A DNA stretch of 64,000 nucleotides from TMED23 sp964566055 (lineage in GTDB: Bacteria > Pseudomonadota > Alphaproteobacteria > Rhodospirillales > UBA2165): the NCBI GenBank assembly GCA_964566055.1, contig CAZMHI010000009.1, positions 1-64,000 on the forward strand. The letters are read 5' to 3'. Position 1 is the first letter of the stretch, and each line of letters starts with the position of its first letter. The position numbers were made by a program, and so were the translations under genes. Shown in pieces: positions 27,149-36,128 of this stretch. The notes under the pieces are model-generated. The model was not told the DNA's origin. It ran no database searches and saw only the letters and a program-made list of their open reading frames with translations.

Positions 27149-28125
27149 TGAAACCGAATGCACCACCCGCTGAATATGCCTTCGCCTATAAGGAAATGCC
27201 CTATTCCGGGAACAAGATTAACGGCCTCGGCTCAACGGAAAAATTCCGGCCCCACCCGCCTTTTCACAATACAGGCCGCGGTTCAGACCGCGAGGAAATT
27301 CCCTGGGCGGCTTTAGACACTTTTTTCAATATGTCCAATCCGTGGACAGTATTTTGGGAAAATATCCGGGGATTATGGGAGCGGCGCAATGCGGCGGGTC
27401 CGGTGACGACTGAACCCATTGAAGTCACCGACCCGCAAGCCATATCGGATCAAGTTAAAGCTAAAGCCAAGGAAATCGGAGTAGAGTTGATCGGCATCTC
27501 GCTTTACGATGATGACAGTCAATATGTTGAAAATGCTTTCCCCTATAAATACGCCATCATGCTAGGCATCGTCATGGACCGGGAAGCCATGGTGCAGGCG
27601 CCTCATACTCCAGCCGCCAAAGAAGTCATGCGGGGCTACCGCCTCGGCTCAAGACGCGCCAACCAACTGGCCGCCTATATTCGCTCGCTAGGCTGGCAGG
27701 CTGAAGGCTATGGCATCGGCGAAGATTTAATGCAGCATCCAATGGCGATTGCTTCGGGTATCGGCACCCTTGGTAAACACGGCTCATTGATCAGCCGTGA
27801 ATATGGCTCCAATTTTAGGATCACTTCAGTCCTGACGGATTTACCGATGGCCGTCGACGAACCGGTTGATTTTGGCGCAGAGGATTTTTGCCGCTCATGT
27901 AAGAAATGCGTTACCGAATGTCCGCCAGGCGCAATTTTCGACACCAAGCAAATGGTCCGGGGCGTCGAAAAATGGTATGTCGATTTCGATAAATGTATTT
28001 TTTATTTTTCGGACCACATGGGATGTTCGATTTGTATTGAAGTCTGCCCCTGGTCGGAACCGGGACGTGGCCCAAAATTATCTGAAAAGTTACTGAAACG
28101 GCGAGCGGAAGCGAAAGTCAGTTAG
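27148..28125 (+). CDS. Reductive-dehalogenase-like 4Fe-4S protein, cytosolic
   Basis: A 325-residue protein with a C-terminal double [4Fe-4S] module: Cys248, 251, 254, 258 in CRSCKKCVTECPPGAI and Cys283, 293, 296, 300 in CIFYFSDHMGCSICIEVCPW. The spacing and the preceding segment (IASGIGTLGKHGSLISREYGSNFR in parts, about 202-224) resemble the cobalamin-linked RdhA/QueG superfamily. No Tat signal is present, so it is probably cytoplasmic. It is too long and wrong at the N terminus for QueG, and the genome encodes QueH. The N-terminal 90 residues are Pro/Gly-rich and unrecognised. It forms an operon with the upstream 80-residue protein. A more typical paralogue is at 58505. Confidence 0.82.
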   Translation: MKPNAPPAEYAFAYKEMPYSGNKINGLGSTEKFRPHPPFHNTGRGSDREEIPWAALDTFFNMSNPWTVFWENIRGLWERRNAAGPVTTEPIEVTDPQAISDQVKAKAKEIGVELIGISLYDDDSQYVENAFPYKYAIMLGIVMDREAMVQAPHTPAAKEVMRGYRLGSRRANQLAAYIRSLGWQAEGYGIGEDLMQHPMAIASGIGTLGKHGSLISREYGSNFRITSVLTDLPMAVDEPVDFGAEDFCRSCKKCVTECPPGAIFDTKQMVRGVEKWYVDFDKCIFYFSDHMGCSICIEVCPWSEPGRGPKLSEKLLKRRAEAKVS

Positions 28126-28452
28126 TCAGATTTATAATCTAGCGCCTTTTCTGGTTTTTTTAACTTGGGCACTCATTGTGCCTGGATAAATTATTGATTT
28201 TCCCCCATAAAGCGCGTCCCCGTTGCAGATTGAATTAGCAATTTCTGCCTTCTCATTGAATCTATTCAATTTTAAAAGATCGTTGAGAGAAAACTAATTT
28301 AAGTGTAAATTTACGATTCTAGTGGAAATATTTGATTTCTGGAGCTAATTTCGCTTCGTTCTGTTCAAATTATTTTTTGACAAGAATGATTTTTACGGAT
28401 GCGTTGATGATTCCAGAAACAATTGGGATTAATCACTAGAAGAAGAGAACAC
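28126..28452. other. Intergenic region upstream of rodZ
   Basis: About 330 AT-rich bases without a credible gene. A perfect -35-like hexamer TTGACA is at 28377-28382, but no convincing -10 follows at the usual distance. This is the likely location of the rodZ promoter. I see no terminator hairpin for the Fe-S operon. Confidence 0.4.
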
Positions 28453-29934
28453 ATGAACGCGAAATTACCGCCCTCGATGGAAATCGAAGAAATCAGCCCC
28501 GATGGCACCAGCATTGGTGATTTGTTGCGCGCATCCCGCAATCGCCGTGACGAAGAACTCCGCGAAGTTTCTGAGGCTTTGCGAATTCGTCAGGTTTATC
28601 TGGAAGCCATAGAAAACAATAAATTTGAAGAACTTCCGGGCGCTATTTACGCGATTGGTTTCATTCGCACCTATGCCGAATATCTTGGTTTGGATGGAGA
28701 AGAAGTTGTCCGCCGCTACAAATCCGAAGAAATATCGCCAGAAAGCAAACAGGATCTGACTTTCCCCTCTTTGGTTCCGGAACATGGGATTCCCGGAGGT
28801 GCGATTGTTATGCTTGGCTTGGTATTGGCTGCCCTCGGTTATGGCAGCTGGTATTTTGTTTCAACAAAAAATCTCTTTGTCACTGAGCAGGTACCTCCGG
28901 TGCCCGAAAAATTGGCGGCAATCGTTGGCGAAAAACCGGTGGCGACGGAACCGGTTGATAAGCCCGAAGAACCTACGAGTGCGGCAAATGCTGCGCCGGT
29001 TGAAAATTCTGCCGAAAAAGCAGAAGAACCGGTAGCCGCGAAAACAGAAGATAAACCGGTTGAGACATCTGAATCCGGACAAAGCGGTGCGCCGATAGAC
29101 GCTGATACTAAGGAAATAGTGAAGGAAGTCACGGAACCCGTTGAAAAAGTGGCCGAAAAAATTGCCGAGCCCGTTAATGTTAAAGTTGAGGATAAAGTTG
29201 AAGAGGTAAAAAAGGTTGTTGCCGCAGCACCGGTGGAACCCAAACCCGAGCCCGTCCAGGAACCAGCCAAAATAGAATCTAGCGAACCTGCTCAGCCTGT
29301 TTCCCCTGAAGCGGCAACAACGGCACCAGCGACCGAACTGCTTCAAGAACCGGTTCAACAAGAAATCGCAAAAACACCGGAAACGCCAGCTCCTACGCCA
29401 CCTGCCGAAGCGAAGCCAGAAACAAACATTGAGCCGAAAGTTCCAGAGAAAATTAATGAGAACGTTCCGGAAAAAGTTGCCGAGAAACCACCAGCACCTG
29501 AACCAGTTGCTGAGAAAAAGGTTGAACCGGCGCCAGAGCCTAAACCATCACCAGAGCCAGCTGTAGAAACCAAACCAACGCCAACGCCGGCACCGGAAGT
29601 TGCCGCGCTGCCCGAAAGCAAACCTGAAGCTGATCCGGCACCCGTCGCAGCAAACGAAGAGTCACGTATTACCTTACGCGCTGTTACCGACAGCTATATC
29701 CAAGTGCGCGACAATAAGGCTGATCAGCTGCTCATCACGCGTCTGCTTAAAAAGGGTGACAGTTACAATGTACCCAATCGAAGCGGCTTGAGCCTGATCA
29801 CCGGCAATGCGGGTGCTTTGGAAATTCTCGTTGACGGCACGGCAGTGCCCTCGATTGGCCCTGTTGGAGCAGTCCGCCGCAATGTCGTGCTGGAAGCCGA
29901 AAAACTCAAAGACGGCTCGGCGGTTATCGAATAA
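28453..29934 (+). CDS. rodZ: RodZ-like helix-turn-helix membrane protein with DUF4115 domain
   Basis: The 493-residue protein has a cytoplasmic HTH domain (about 18-85: IGDLLRASRNRRDEELREVS, IYAIGFIRTYAEYLGLDG), one membrane helix around 112-134 (GGAIVMLGLVLAALGYGSWYF), then about 260 residues of Pro/Glu/Lys/Ala-rich low-complexity sequence and a C-terminal periplasmic DUF4115 beta domain (ITLRAVTDSYIQVRDNKADQ). RodZ links MreB to the cell-wall elongation machinery. The start at 28453 has AAGAGAA before it; an upstream in-frame ATG would add ten residues. The linker is unusually long and rich in PEP/PAP/EKV repeats. hisS follows after 141 bases. Confidence 0.9.
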   Translation: MNAKLPPSMEIEEISPDGTSIGDLLRASRNRRDEELREVSEALRIRQVYLEAIENNKFEELPGAIYAIGFIRTYAEYLGLDGEEVVRRYKSEEISPESKQDLTFPSLVPEHGIPGGAIVMLGLVLAALGYGSWYFVSTKNLFVTEQVPPVPEKLAAIVGEKPVATEPVDKPEEPTSAANAAPVENSAEKAEEPVAAKTEDKPVETSESGQSGAPIDADTKEIVKEVTEPVEKVAEKIAEPVNVKVEDKVEEVKKVVAAAPVEPKPEPVQEPAKIESSEPAQPVSPEAATTAPATELLQEPVQQEIAKTPETPAPTPPAEAKPETNIEPKVPEKINENVPEKVAEKPPAPEPVAEKKVEPAPEPKPSPEPAVETKPTPTPAPEVAALPESKPEADPAPVAANEESRITLRAVTDSYIQVRDNKADQLLITRLLKKGDSYNVPNRSGLSLITGNAGALEILVDGTAVPSIGPVGAVRRNVVLEAEKLKDGSAVIE

Positions 29935-30027
29935 TGAGCACCGTCAAGTTTCAAAAAAACCTGTTAAACACCAACCATTTATAGCAATTTAGTCCCTTCG
30001 TCTGATGAGCGCGATGAAATTGTCGTG

Positions 30028-30050
30028 GCTGATCAGCGTGGTGGATCAGC
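30028..30050. promoter_or_regulatory. Inverted repeat in the hisS leader
   Basis: GCTGATC at 30028-30034 and GATCAGC at 30044-30050 form perfect seven-base arms with a nine-base loop, ending 25 bases before the hisS start. It could be an RNA hairpin or a protein site; no T-run follows, so a terminator is unlikely. Confidence 0.35.
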
Positions 30051-30075
30051 AACTAACTACCGGAATTTTTTCTAA

Positions 30076-31320
30076 ATGGCGTCATTAAATCCAGTTCGCG
30101 GCACGCAAGATATACTGCCTGAGGAAAGCCGTCTTTACCGGCGGGTCGAAGAGACCGCCTTTAACGTTGCCGAGCGTTACGGCTTTGGTGAAATCACCAC
30201 GCCTATTTTCGAGTTTACCGAAGTTTTCAGCCGCACCCTCGGCGACACTTCCGATATCGTGACCAAGGAAATGTATACCTTTGAAGATAAAGGCGGTGAT
30301 CAGATTACACTCCGGCCCGAAGGCACTGCCGGAGTTGCACGCGCCTTTATATCCAATGGATTACAGCAGGATTTACCGCTCAAACTATTCTATCGCGGAC
30401 CTATGTTCCGCTATGAGCGCCCGCAAAAGGGCCGCCGCCGCCAGTTTCGACAAGTCGGCGTTGAAATTTTAGGTGTCGCCACGCCGCAAGCCGATATTGA
30501 GACCATTTCAATTGCCCAGACTTTTCTGGAAGAACTTGGCCTTAAAGACAACATCACGCTTGAGCTCAACAGCCTTGGTGACAGTAAAAGCCGCACCGCC
30601 TATCGCGATGAACTGGTAAAGTATCTTTCAGGTCACAAAGATAAATTGTCAAAAGACAGTTTGGAACGGCTGGATCGCAATCCCTTGCGCATTCTCGATT
30701 CCAAAAATGAGGGCGACCAGGCGATTGTTGTTGATGCTCCCAAGCTCCAAGACAGCCTCAACGACGCCTCTCGAGATTTTTTTAACGAGCTTTGCGAGGG
30801 CCTAACCAAGCTGGGTATCGCCTTTGAGCACAACACCAAGCTAGTGCGGGGTCTTGATTATTACTGCCATACCGCCTTTGAGTTTACGACCACTGATCTC
30901 GGCGCCCAAGGTACCGTACTCGCAGGTGGGCGTTATGACGGACTGGTTGGCCAGATGGGAGGACCGGAAACGCCGGGAATCGGCTGGGCTGCGGGTGTCG
31001 AGCGTTTATCCTTGCTGTTGGATGAAGGTGCTGAAGCGAAGCGGCCCATTGTCGTCATTCCGGTAGGTGGTGAGGCCGAGAGCGAAGCCATGGTGGTCAC
31101 TGAAATGCTGCGCAAAAAGGGCTACCGGGTTGATCTTGGCTATTCCGGCAATCTCAAAAAACGTATGAAACGCGCTAATCAATTAAATGCTGCAGCAGCC
31201 ATCCTTTTGGGCGAGGATGAATTAACGCGAAATGTCGGCACCTTGAGAGATATGGATTCCGGTGAGCAAAAAGAAGTATCATTGGAAACATTGGAAGATC
31301 ACTTGGCACCTTATAAGTAA
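30076..31320 (+). CDS. hisS: Histidyl-tRNA synthetase
   Basis: A class II aminoacyl-tRNA synthetase of 414 residues charging tRNA-His. Motif 2 is YRGPMFRYERPQKGRRRQF and the histidine-A motif is LVRGLDYYCHTAFEF, followed by GGRYDGL. The C-terminal anticodon-binding domain (about 325-410) is present. It heads a tight run hisS, GluTR-like, prfA, prmC on the plus strand. In many alphaproteobacteria ispG lies between rodZ and hisS; here it is absent. Confidence 0.97.
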   Translation: MASLNPVRGTQDILPEESRLYRRVEETAFNVAERYGFGEITTPIFEFTEVFSRTLGDTSDIVTKEMYTFEDKGGDQITLRPEGTAGVARAFISNGLQQDLPLKLFYRGPMFRYERPQKGRRRQFRQVGVEILGVATPQADIETISIAQTFLEELGLKDNITLELNSLGDSKSRTAYRDELVKYLSGHKDKLSKDSLERLDRNPLRILDSKNEGDQAIVVDAPKLQDSLNDASRDFFNELCEGLTKLGIAFEHNTKLVRGLDYYCHTAFEFTTTDLGAQGTVLAGGRYDGLVGQMGGPETPGIGWAAGVERLSLLLDEGAEAKRPIVVIPVGGEAESEAMVVTEMLRKKGYRVDLGYSGNLKKRMKRANQLNAAAAILLGEDELTRNVGTLRDMDSGEQKEVSLETLEDHLAPYK

Positions 31321-31339
31321 GGTAAAGATTAGAAATACT

Positions 31340-32542
31340 ATGATCGATCAGAAAATCAGACCGGATCAGTTAGCAGGATCACTTGTCATCGTCGGCGCCA
31401 ATCACCGGTCGTCGACCATGCTGCTGCGTGATCGCTTGTTTATTTCTGAGACCGTCCTGCCGTCTTTTTACACCCGCTTGCGCGACGCCGGAATTAGTGA
31501 AGCCATTATTTTTTCGACCACTGATATCACCGAGATTATTATTACCACGCCAGCAAACGCGCCAGCTGCCGCCGCCGAAGTGGTTAAACTGCTGGCCGCC
31601 CATGCCGGGGAGAGCCGCAGCGAGATTGAAGGTCAGACCTATACTTTAAGCGGTCCGGAAGCGATTAAACACCTGTTTGCCGTCGCAGCTGCGCTGGATA
31701 GTTTGGTTGTCGGCGACACCCAATTACTTGGCCAATTGCGCTCTGCCCATCGCCATGCCCGCAGCAACAATATGGCTGGTGTTTATCTGGATAGTTTGAT
31801 TGCCGCCGCGCAACAGGCGGCCGAGCGTGTCAGCATAGAAACCGAAATTGATCAACGACCGGTGTCGATTGCTGCTGCCGCCGTACAGGTTGCACGTGAT
31901 CTACATGGCGATCTGGCGCGCTCAACCGGCTTGCTGATCGGAGCCGGTGAAATGGGGGAAATGCTGGCGTCAAGCATGCGCTCGGCGGGGCTTGGCAATT
32001 TGATTGTCACCCATCCCTCGGATCAGCGCGCCGATACTTTGGGCCAGCATCTCAATTGCCATATTGGCGCTTTTGAGGACTTGGCACAGCTCCTAACCCA
32101 AGCTGATATCGTCCTGACATCAATGAATACCCGACGTTTTGTCCTCGATGCCGATAGCTTAAAAGTGGCGACCAAAGCACGGCGGCGGAAACCGATCTTT
32201 GTCATTGATACCGGCGTACCGGGAGATGTTGATCCAGCCGTCGAGGCTCTTGAAGATGTATTTCTCTATACCCTTGATGATTTAGAGCGGGTAACCCGGG
32301 AAGGCCGCGCCTCACGCGCCGAGGAAGCTGAAACGGCGTGGGATATAATCGAAGACGAAGCAACTCATTTTGATAGCTCCCAATCAACAGAAGCTGGTGG
32401 AACGGTTCAGCACGATGCCTCAGATGATATTGAAAGCCTGCGCCGGGCGGCACTGGATGAAGCAGGCGGCGATGCCGAAAAAGCCACGCGTATATTGCTG
32501 GATCGCCTCAAAAACTTACCGAAAAATTCAAGAGACACTTAA
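31340..32542 (+). CDS. Glutamyl-tRNA reductase-like protein lacking the catalytic cysteine
   Basis: The 400-residue protein follows the GluTR architecture in order: GANHRSST near 19 (family GINHKTA), FSTTDITE at 58-65 (family STCNRTE), GPEAIKHLFAVAAALDSLVVG at 105-125 in parts, GDTQLLGQ (family GExQILGQ), RVSIETEI, the NADPH site LLIGAGEMG (198-206), and YTLDDLERV. The catalytic cysteine position is Thr61 and the following Asn/Arg are Asp62 and Ile63, so the thioester chemistry of GluTR should be lost. The C-terminal dimerisation region looks shortened. Alphaproteobacteria normally make 5-aminolevulinate by ALA synthase. The gene lies between hisS and prfA; hemA-prfA-prmC is the order in gammaproteobacteria. 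Start ATG at 31340, 19 bases after hisS. Confidence 0.88.
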   Translation: MIDQKIRPDQLAGSLVIVGANHRSSTMLLRDRLFISETVLPSFYTRLRDAGISEAIIFSTTDITEIIITTPANAPAAAAEVVKLLAAHAGESRSEIEGQTYTLSGPEAIKHLFAVAAALDSLVVGDTQLLGQLRSAHRHARSNNMAGVYLDSLIAAAQQAAERVSIETEIDQRPVSIAAAAVQVARDLHGDLARSTGLLIGAGEMGEMLASSMRSAGLGNLIVTHPSDQRADTLGQHLNCHIGAFEDLAQLLTQADIVLTSMNTRRFVLDADSLKVATKARRRKPIFVIDTGVPGDVDPAVEALEDVFLYTLDDLERVTREGRASRAEEAETAWDIIEDEATHFDSSQSTEAGGTVQHDASDDIESLRRAALDEAGGDAEKATRILLDRLKNLPKNSRDT

Positions 32543-32545
32543 CCG

Positions 32546-33619
32546 ATGAGCATTGCGGAAAAACTCAATCGCGTGGTCGCGCGGCATGATGAATTGCGCG
32601 ACACCATGGCTACCCAAACTGATATGGATAGCCAGGAACTGCAGCGAATTGCCAAGGAATTCGCCGAACTGACAGAAATCGTCAAGGCAGTTGAAGAATT
32701 CCGTGCCATGGAAGCCGAAATTCATGATCTTGCGGAACTCGTCGCTGATCCTGATACCGATGGTGAAATGCGCAGCATGGCGGAAGAGGAGTTCAACGAA
32801 CTAAAACAGCAAATACCCCTAAAAGAGCGGGAAATTCAGCTGCTGCTTTTACCCAAAGACGCAGCAGATGAAAAAAATGCCATTCTCGAAGTCCGCGCCG
32901 GCACCGGCGGTGACGAGGCGGCTTTGTTTGCCGCTGATTTATTCCGCATGTATCAACGTTATGCCGAGCAGCATAAATGGAAGTTCGAACCCATCGACAT
33001 CAATGAAACCGGTATCGGCGGCTTTAAAGAGGCGTCTGCTAACATCACTGGCAAGGGGGTTTTCGCCAAGCTAAAGTTTGAATCTGGCGTTCACCGGGTC
33101 CAGCGCGTGCCAGAAACTGAATCGCAAGGCCGTGTTCACACCTCAGCGGCTACGGTCGCAGTGCTGCCCGAAGCCGAAGAAGTCGACGTGCATATTGATC
33201 AGAAAGACTTACGTGTCGACACCTATCGCGCCCAGGGCGCCGGTGGCCAGCATGTTAATAAAACCGATAGCGCCATTCGCATCACCCATTTGCCAACCAA
33301 TATTGTGGTGCAATGCCAGGATGGTAAATCGCAGCATAAAAACCGCGCCCAGGCGATGAAAATGCTGCGCGCCAAGCTGTATGAAACAGAACGCGCTGAA
33401 AAAGACGCTGCCCGGGCCGCCGACCGCAAGAACCAGGTTGGCTCCGGTGACCGCTCAGAACGCATCCGCACCTATAATTACCCCCAAGGCCGCATTACGG
33501 ATCACCGCATCAATTTGACCCTGTATAAATTGGATAGGGCGATGGAAGGCGATCTCGACGAAGTGTTTGATGCGCTGGCGACAGAAGACCAGGCAGCCCG
33601 TCTCGCTGAAATAACGTGA
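32546..33619 (+). CDS. prfA: Peptide chain release factor 1
   Basis: Recognises UAA and UAG stop codons and triggers peptide release. The 357-residue protein has the GGQ motif at 233-235 (GAGGQHVNK) and the RF1 codon-recognition tripeptide in RVPETESQGRVHTSA, where the usual PAT/PVT is PET (189-191). It begins three bases after the GluTR-like stop and overlaps prmC by four bases, so the three are translationally coupled. Confidence 0.97.
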   Translation: MSIAEKLNRVVARHDELRDTMATQTDMDSQELQRIAKEFAELTEIVKAVEEFRAMEAEIHDLAELVADPDTDGEMRSMAEEEFNELKQQIPLKEREIQLLLLPKDAADEKNAILEVRAGTGGDEAALFAADLFRMYQRYAEQHKWKFEPIDINETGIGGFKEASANITGKGVFAKLKFESGVHRVQRVPETESQGRVHTSAATVAVLPEAEEVDVHIDQKDLRVDTYRAQGAGGQHVNKTDSAIRITHLPTNIVVQCQDGKSQHKNRAQAMKMLRAKLYETERAEKDAARAADRKNQVGSGDRSERIRTYNYPQGRITDHRINLTLYKLDRAMEGDLDEVFDALATEDQAARLAEIT

Positions 33620-34479
33620 CCTCTACTCGATCGATTGGCGCCCTCTATCAAGAATTAGCCGAAGAATTGGCCGCTGCCGGAATTGAAGAACCCCGGCTGG
33701 AAGCGCGCATGTTGCTGAGCTTCGCCGCGGGTATCGAGCAATCCCGCATTATCGGTTATCCGGAAGATGAAATAGCTGCAAACACAGCCACCCAACTGAA
33801 CAGCTTCGCTCAGCGCCGGAAGACCGGCGAGCCGATTGCCTATATCACCGGTCAAAAAGAGTTTTGGAGTCTTAATTTTAAAGTCACTCCGGATACCTTA
33901 ATTCCCCGGCCCGACAGCGAAACGCTGATCGAAGCTGTATTGGGTGAAATCCCTGACAGGTCCGCCAGTCTCAGAATATTGGATCTCGGCACCGGCACCG
34001 GCTGCCTTTTATTGGCATTGCTGTCAGAATTGCCGAACGCCACCGGACTAGGCGTCGATATCAATCCCAGGGCCTGCGAAATTGCGGAGGAGAATGCTGC
34101 TCGGATTGGCCTGACTTCCAGAGTAAAAATCAAAACCAACGACTGGATGACGGGATTAGACGGTGAATTCGACATCATTATCAGCAATCCGCCCTACATC
34201 ATCGAATCAGATATTGCAGCGCTGGATTTGGATGTAAATCAGTTTGAGCCCCATCTTGCTTTGTCAGGAGGTCCGGATGGACTTGCTGCATACCATATTA
34301 TTGCAGCCCAATGTTTGCAGCATTTACCACCAAAAGGGCTCTTGGCGGTTGAATGTGGTATGGGACAAGCTACTGATATCAAAGGAATATTTGAAAATAA
34401 CAACTTAAAAGTAAAAAATATCCTTCGTGATATCGCAAACGTTGAGCGTTGCATCTTAGCAACAGTGCAAAAATCATAG
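33616..34479 (+). CDS. prmC: Release factor glutamine methyltransferase
   Basis: Methylates the glutamine of the GGQ motif in release factors. The 287-residue protein has an N-terminal helical domain, SAM motif I ILDLGTGTGCLLLALL (121-136) and the diagnostic NPPY at 191-194. Its GTG start overlaps the prfA stop (GTGA). Gene order prfA-prmC is near universal. Confidence 0.96.
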   Translation: MTSTRSIGALYQELAEELAAAGIEEPRLEARMLLSFAAGIEQSRIIGYPEDEIAANTATQLNSFAQRRKTGEPIAYITGQKEFWSLNFKVTPDTLIPRPDSETLIEAVLGEIPDRSASLRILDLGTGTGCLLLALLSELPNATGLGVDINPRACEIAEENAARIGLTSRVKIKTNDWMTGLDGEFDIIISNPPYIIESDIAALDLDVNQFEPHLALSGGPDGLAAYHIIAAQCLQHLPPKGLLAVECGMGQATDIKGIFENNNLKVKNILRDIANVERCILATVQKS

Positions 34480-34718
34480 AAAAATTGTGAAAATAGAGTT
34501 TGAAAACCTCGCCCAGATCATTAGTTTAAGTGGAACGGTTGTGCCGTAAACGCCATTTAATTGGTTTGAGTTTAGCGGCCACCATAAATCCCCAAACGTG
34601 GAAAAGAACTGATAACGTCGCCCGTGATCATAAGATCAAAAAATTAATGGGTATTAAATTGAAGCAGTTCATGTGGGTGGGGGCCTATTCAGCGAAAAAG
34701 CAGTGAAGTTATGACACA

Positions 34719-35294
34719 ATGAAACAAGCTTCCAATTCCCGGCGCTCACGCGGGCGTGGTAACGGTAAGAGACAAAACAACAGAAATAGTAATTTCGATA
34801 GTGGTGGTCCAGATGGCAGAATTCGTGGCAACGCCAGTCAAGTCCATGAAAAATATCTCGCCTTAGCGCGCGATGCACTGGCTGCCGATGATCGCATTGC
34901 CTCAGAAAATTACTTTCAGCACGCCGAGCATTTTTACCGTATTTTGCACGCCAATTCCGACGGCCAGAAAGACAGCGCTAAAGACGGCGATTCCAATCAA
35001 AAAGATCGCAACCGCAGCCGCCGTAACCGTAACCGGGGCAATGGCCGGGACAATACGAGAGACAGGAACAATAATCAGCAGCAAACTGCTGAGGCGGAAA
35101 ACAAACCGGTGGAAGAAAATACGGACAAACAACCTGAAACAGTTGAAGTGGAAGCAGCTGCCGAGACAGTCGAAAATCCGGGAAATTCAATTGAGGATGT
35201 CCCAGAAGCTCAGGAACCCCAGGAGCCGCAAGTACCGCAAGAAAGCGAAGAGCCTGAGGAACCTCAGGAACCCCAAGAACCAATTTCTGCTTGA
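34719..35294 (+). CDS. DUF4167 domain protein, RNA-binding-like basic N terminus
   Basis: A 191-residue protein with a basic Arg/Gly/Asn N terminus (SRRSRGRGNGKRQNNRN), the DUF4167 core (VHEKYLALARDALAADDRIASENYFQHAEHFYRIL, about 42-76, seen in pieces) and an acidic Glu/Pro/Gln tail with PQEPQ-type repeats. The domain is almost restricted to alphaproteobacteria and typically lies between prmC and clpB, as here. The basic start suggests RNA or ribosome binding but the function is unproven. 239 bases separate it from prmC, so it probably has its own promoter. Confidence 0.9.
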   Translation: MKQASNSRRSRGRGNGKRQNNRNSNFDSGGPDGRIRGNASQVHEKYLALARDALAADDRIASENYFQHAEHFYRILHANSDGQKDSAKDGDSNQKDRNRSRRNRNRGNGRDNTRDRNNNQQQTAEAENKPVEENTDKQPETVEVEAAAETVENPGNSIEDVPEAQEPQEPQVPQESEEPEEPQEPQEPISA

Positions 35295-35300
35295 ATTAAG

Positions 35301-36068
35301 TTACATTAGCTCGATTTCATCGCCGCACTTAATTTCACCGCCCTTAATGACTTCGGTGTAGATGCCCATGTCCATATGGGCATAATTTTCATAGAGTTGC
35401 TTCGGCACATTGATATCACGCACCGCCGTTACCGGATTAACCATGGTTGCCGCACAGCGTTGGGTGCGCTTAAAGGCACGTAAAATTACTTCGCCAATTC
35501 TTAATTCCCGGTCAATCCAATCAAATTCCTGCCACGCTTCGCCGCCCTCAATATTGATATTGCCACGAAAGCGGACGGGATTAATCTCGGCGCCAATTTG
35601 CTCACCAAAATCCCGCACTGATGTCAGATTTATCAATGAAATTGCTTTGTCCGGCACATCGGAGAAGGAATGCCCCACTGTGCCTCCCGTCGCGCGTACA
35701 AGGCGGGGGCAATTGTCTGGTGATATATCCAAATAGCTTCTGAAAAGTTCCGCCGCTTCCACGCAATCGGCAGGATCGGCCAAATCTGCCTCCATTAACA
35801 GTTTGCTATTCTGAAAAATTGACAATGTCTTAGATACTGGATCGAGCCGGGTCTCAAATTCGGCCAATTTTTCATCCCTCACCAGGGCCAAAAAATTTGT
35901 TTTCTGCAGATACTCCGGATTGTCAGGATCAAACTGCACGCCTGCCCGGGCAAAAGCATATTCTCGGTCCCCGGGTATCACCTCACCCGCCTCAAGAACC
36001 ACGCTGGTCATACTTTCGCCTGATAAGCCTTTAACTGGGTAACGGTAAATGCTTTTAATTTTGTTCAT
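35301..36068 (-). CDS. MOSC domain protein
   Basis: The 255-residue protein starts with the MOSC N-terminal barrel (IYRYPVKGLSGESM) and continues with the MOSC core (PVRFRGNINIEGGEAWQEFDW in pieces, RTQRCAATMVNP containing the family cysteine). MOSC proteins carry sulfur or interact with molybdenum cofactor, for example in YcbX-type detoxification. A Mo-hydroxylase operon at 51078-54814 could be a user of sulfurated cofactor, but the two loci are 15 kb apart and the link is speculative. It is convergent with DUF4167 (six bases) and divergent from clpB. Confidence 0.88.
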   Translation of the reverse strand: MNKIKSIYRYPVKGLSGESMTSVVLEAGEVIPGDREYAFARAGVQFDPDNPEYLQKTNFLALVRDEKLAEFETRLDPVSKTLSIFQNSKLLMEADLADPADCVEAAELFRSYLDISPDNCPRLVRATGGTVGHSFSDVPDKAISLINLTSVRDFGEQIGAEINPVRFRGNINIEGGEAWQEFDWIDRELRIGEVILRAFKRTQRCAATMVNPVTAVRDINVPKQLYENYAHMDMGIYTEVIKGGEIKCGDEIELM

Positions 36069-36128
36069 CTGAATTTCTTTTGTATTGCCGTTTCACTTTT
36101 GGCTAAACATTGGTATCCTTTTTAACCC

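Noticed and set aside
27148..28125. Annotation as QueG
   Set aside because: Length, N-terminal region and cysteine spacing fit the RdhA-like branch less badly than QueG, and QueH is encoded in the same window.
28839..29621. Long antisense reading frames opposite rodZ, rich in Ser/Gly/Phe
   Set aside because: They mirror the repetitive Pro/Glu-rich codons of rodZ and have no start signals or family resemblance.
34873..35361. Alternate plus-strand frame over the DUF4167 gene
   Set aside because: Basic low-complexity translation produced by the repetitive codons of the true gene; overlaps the next gene's end.
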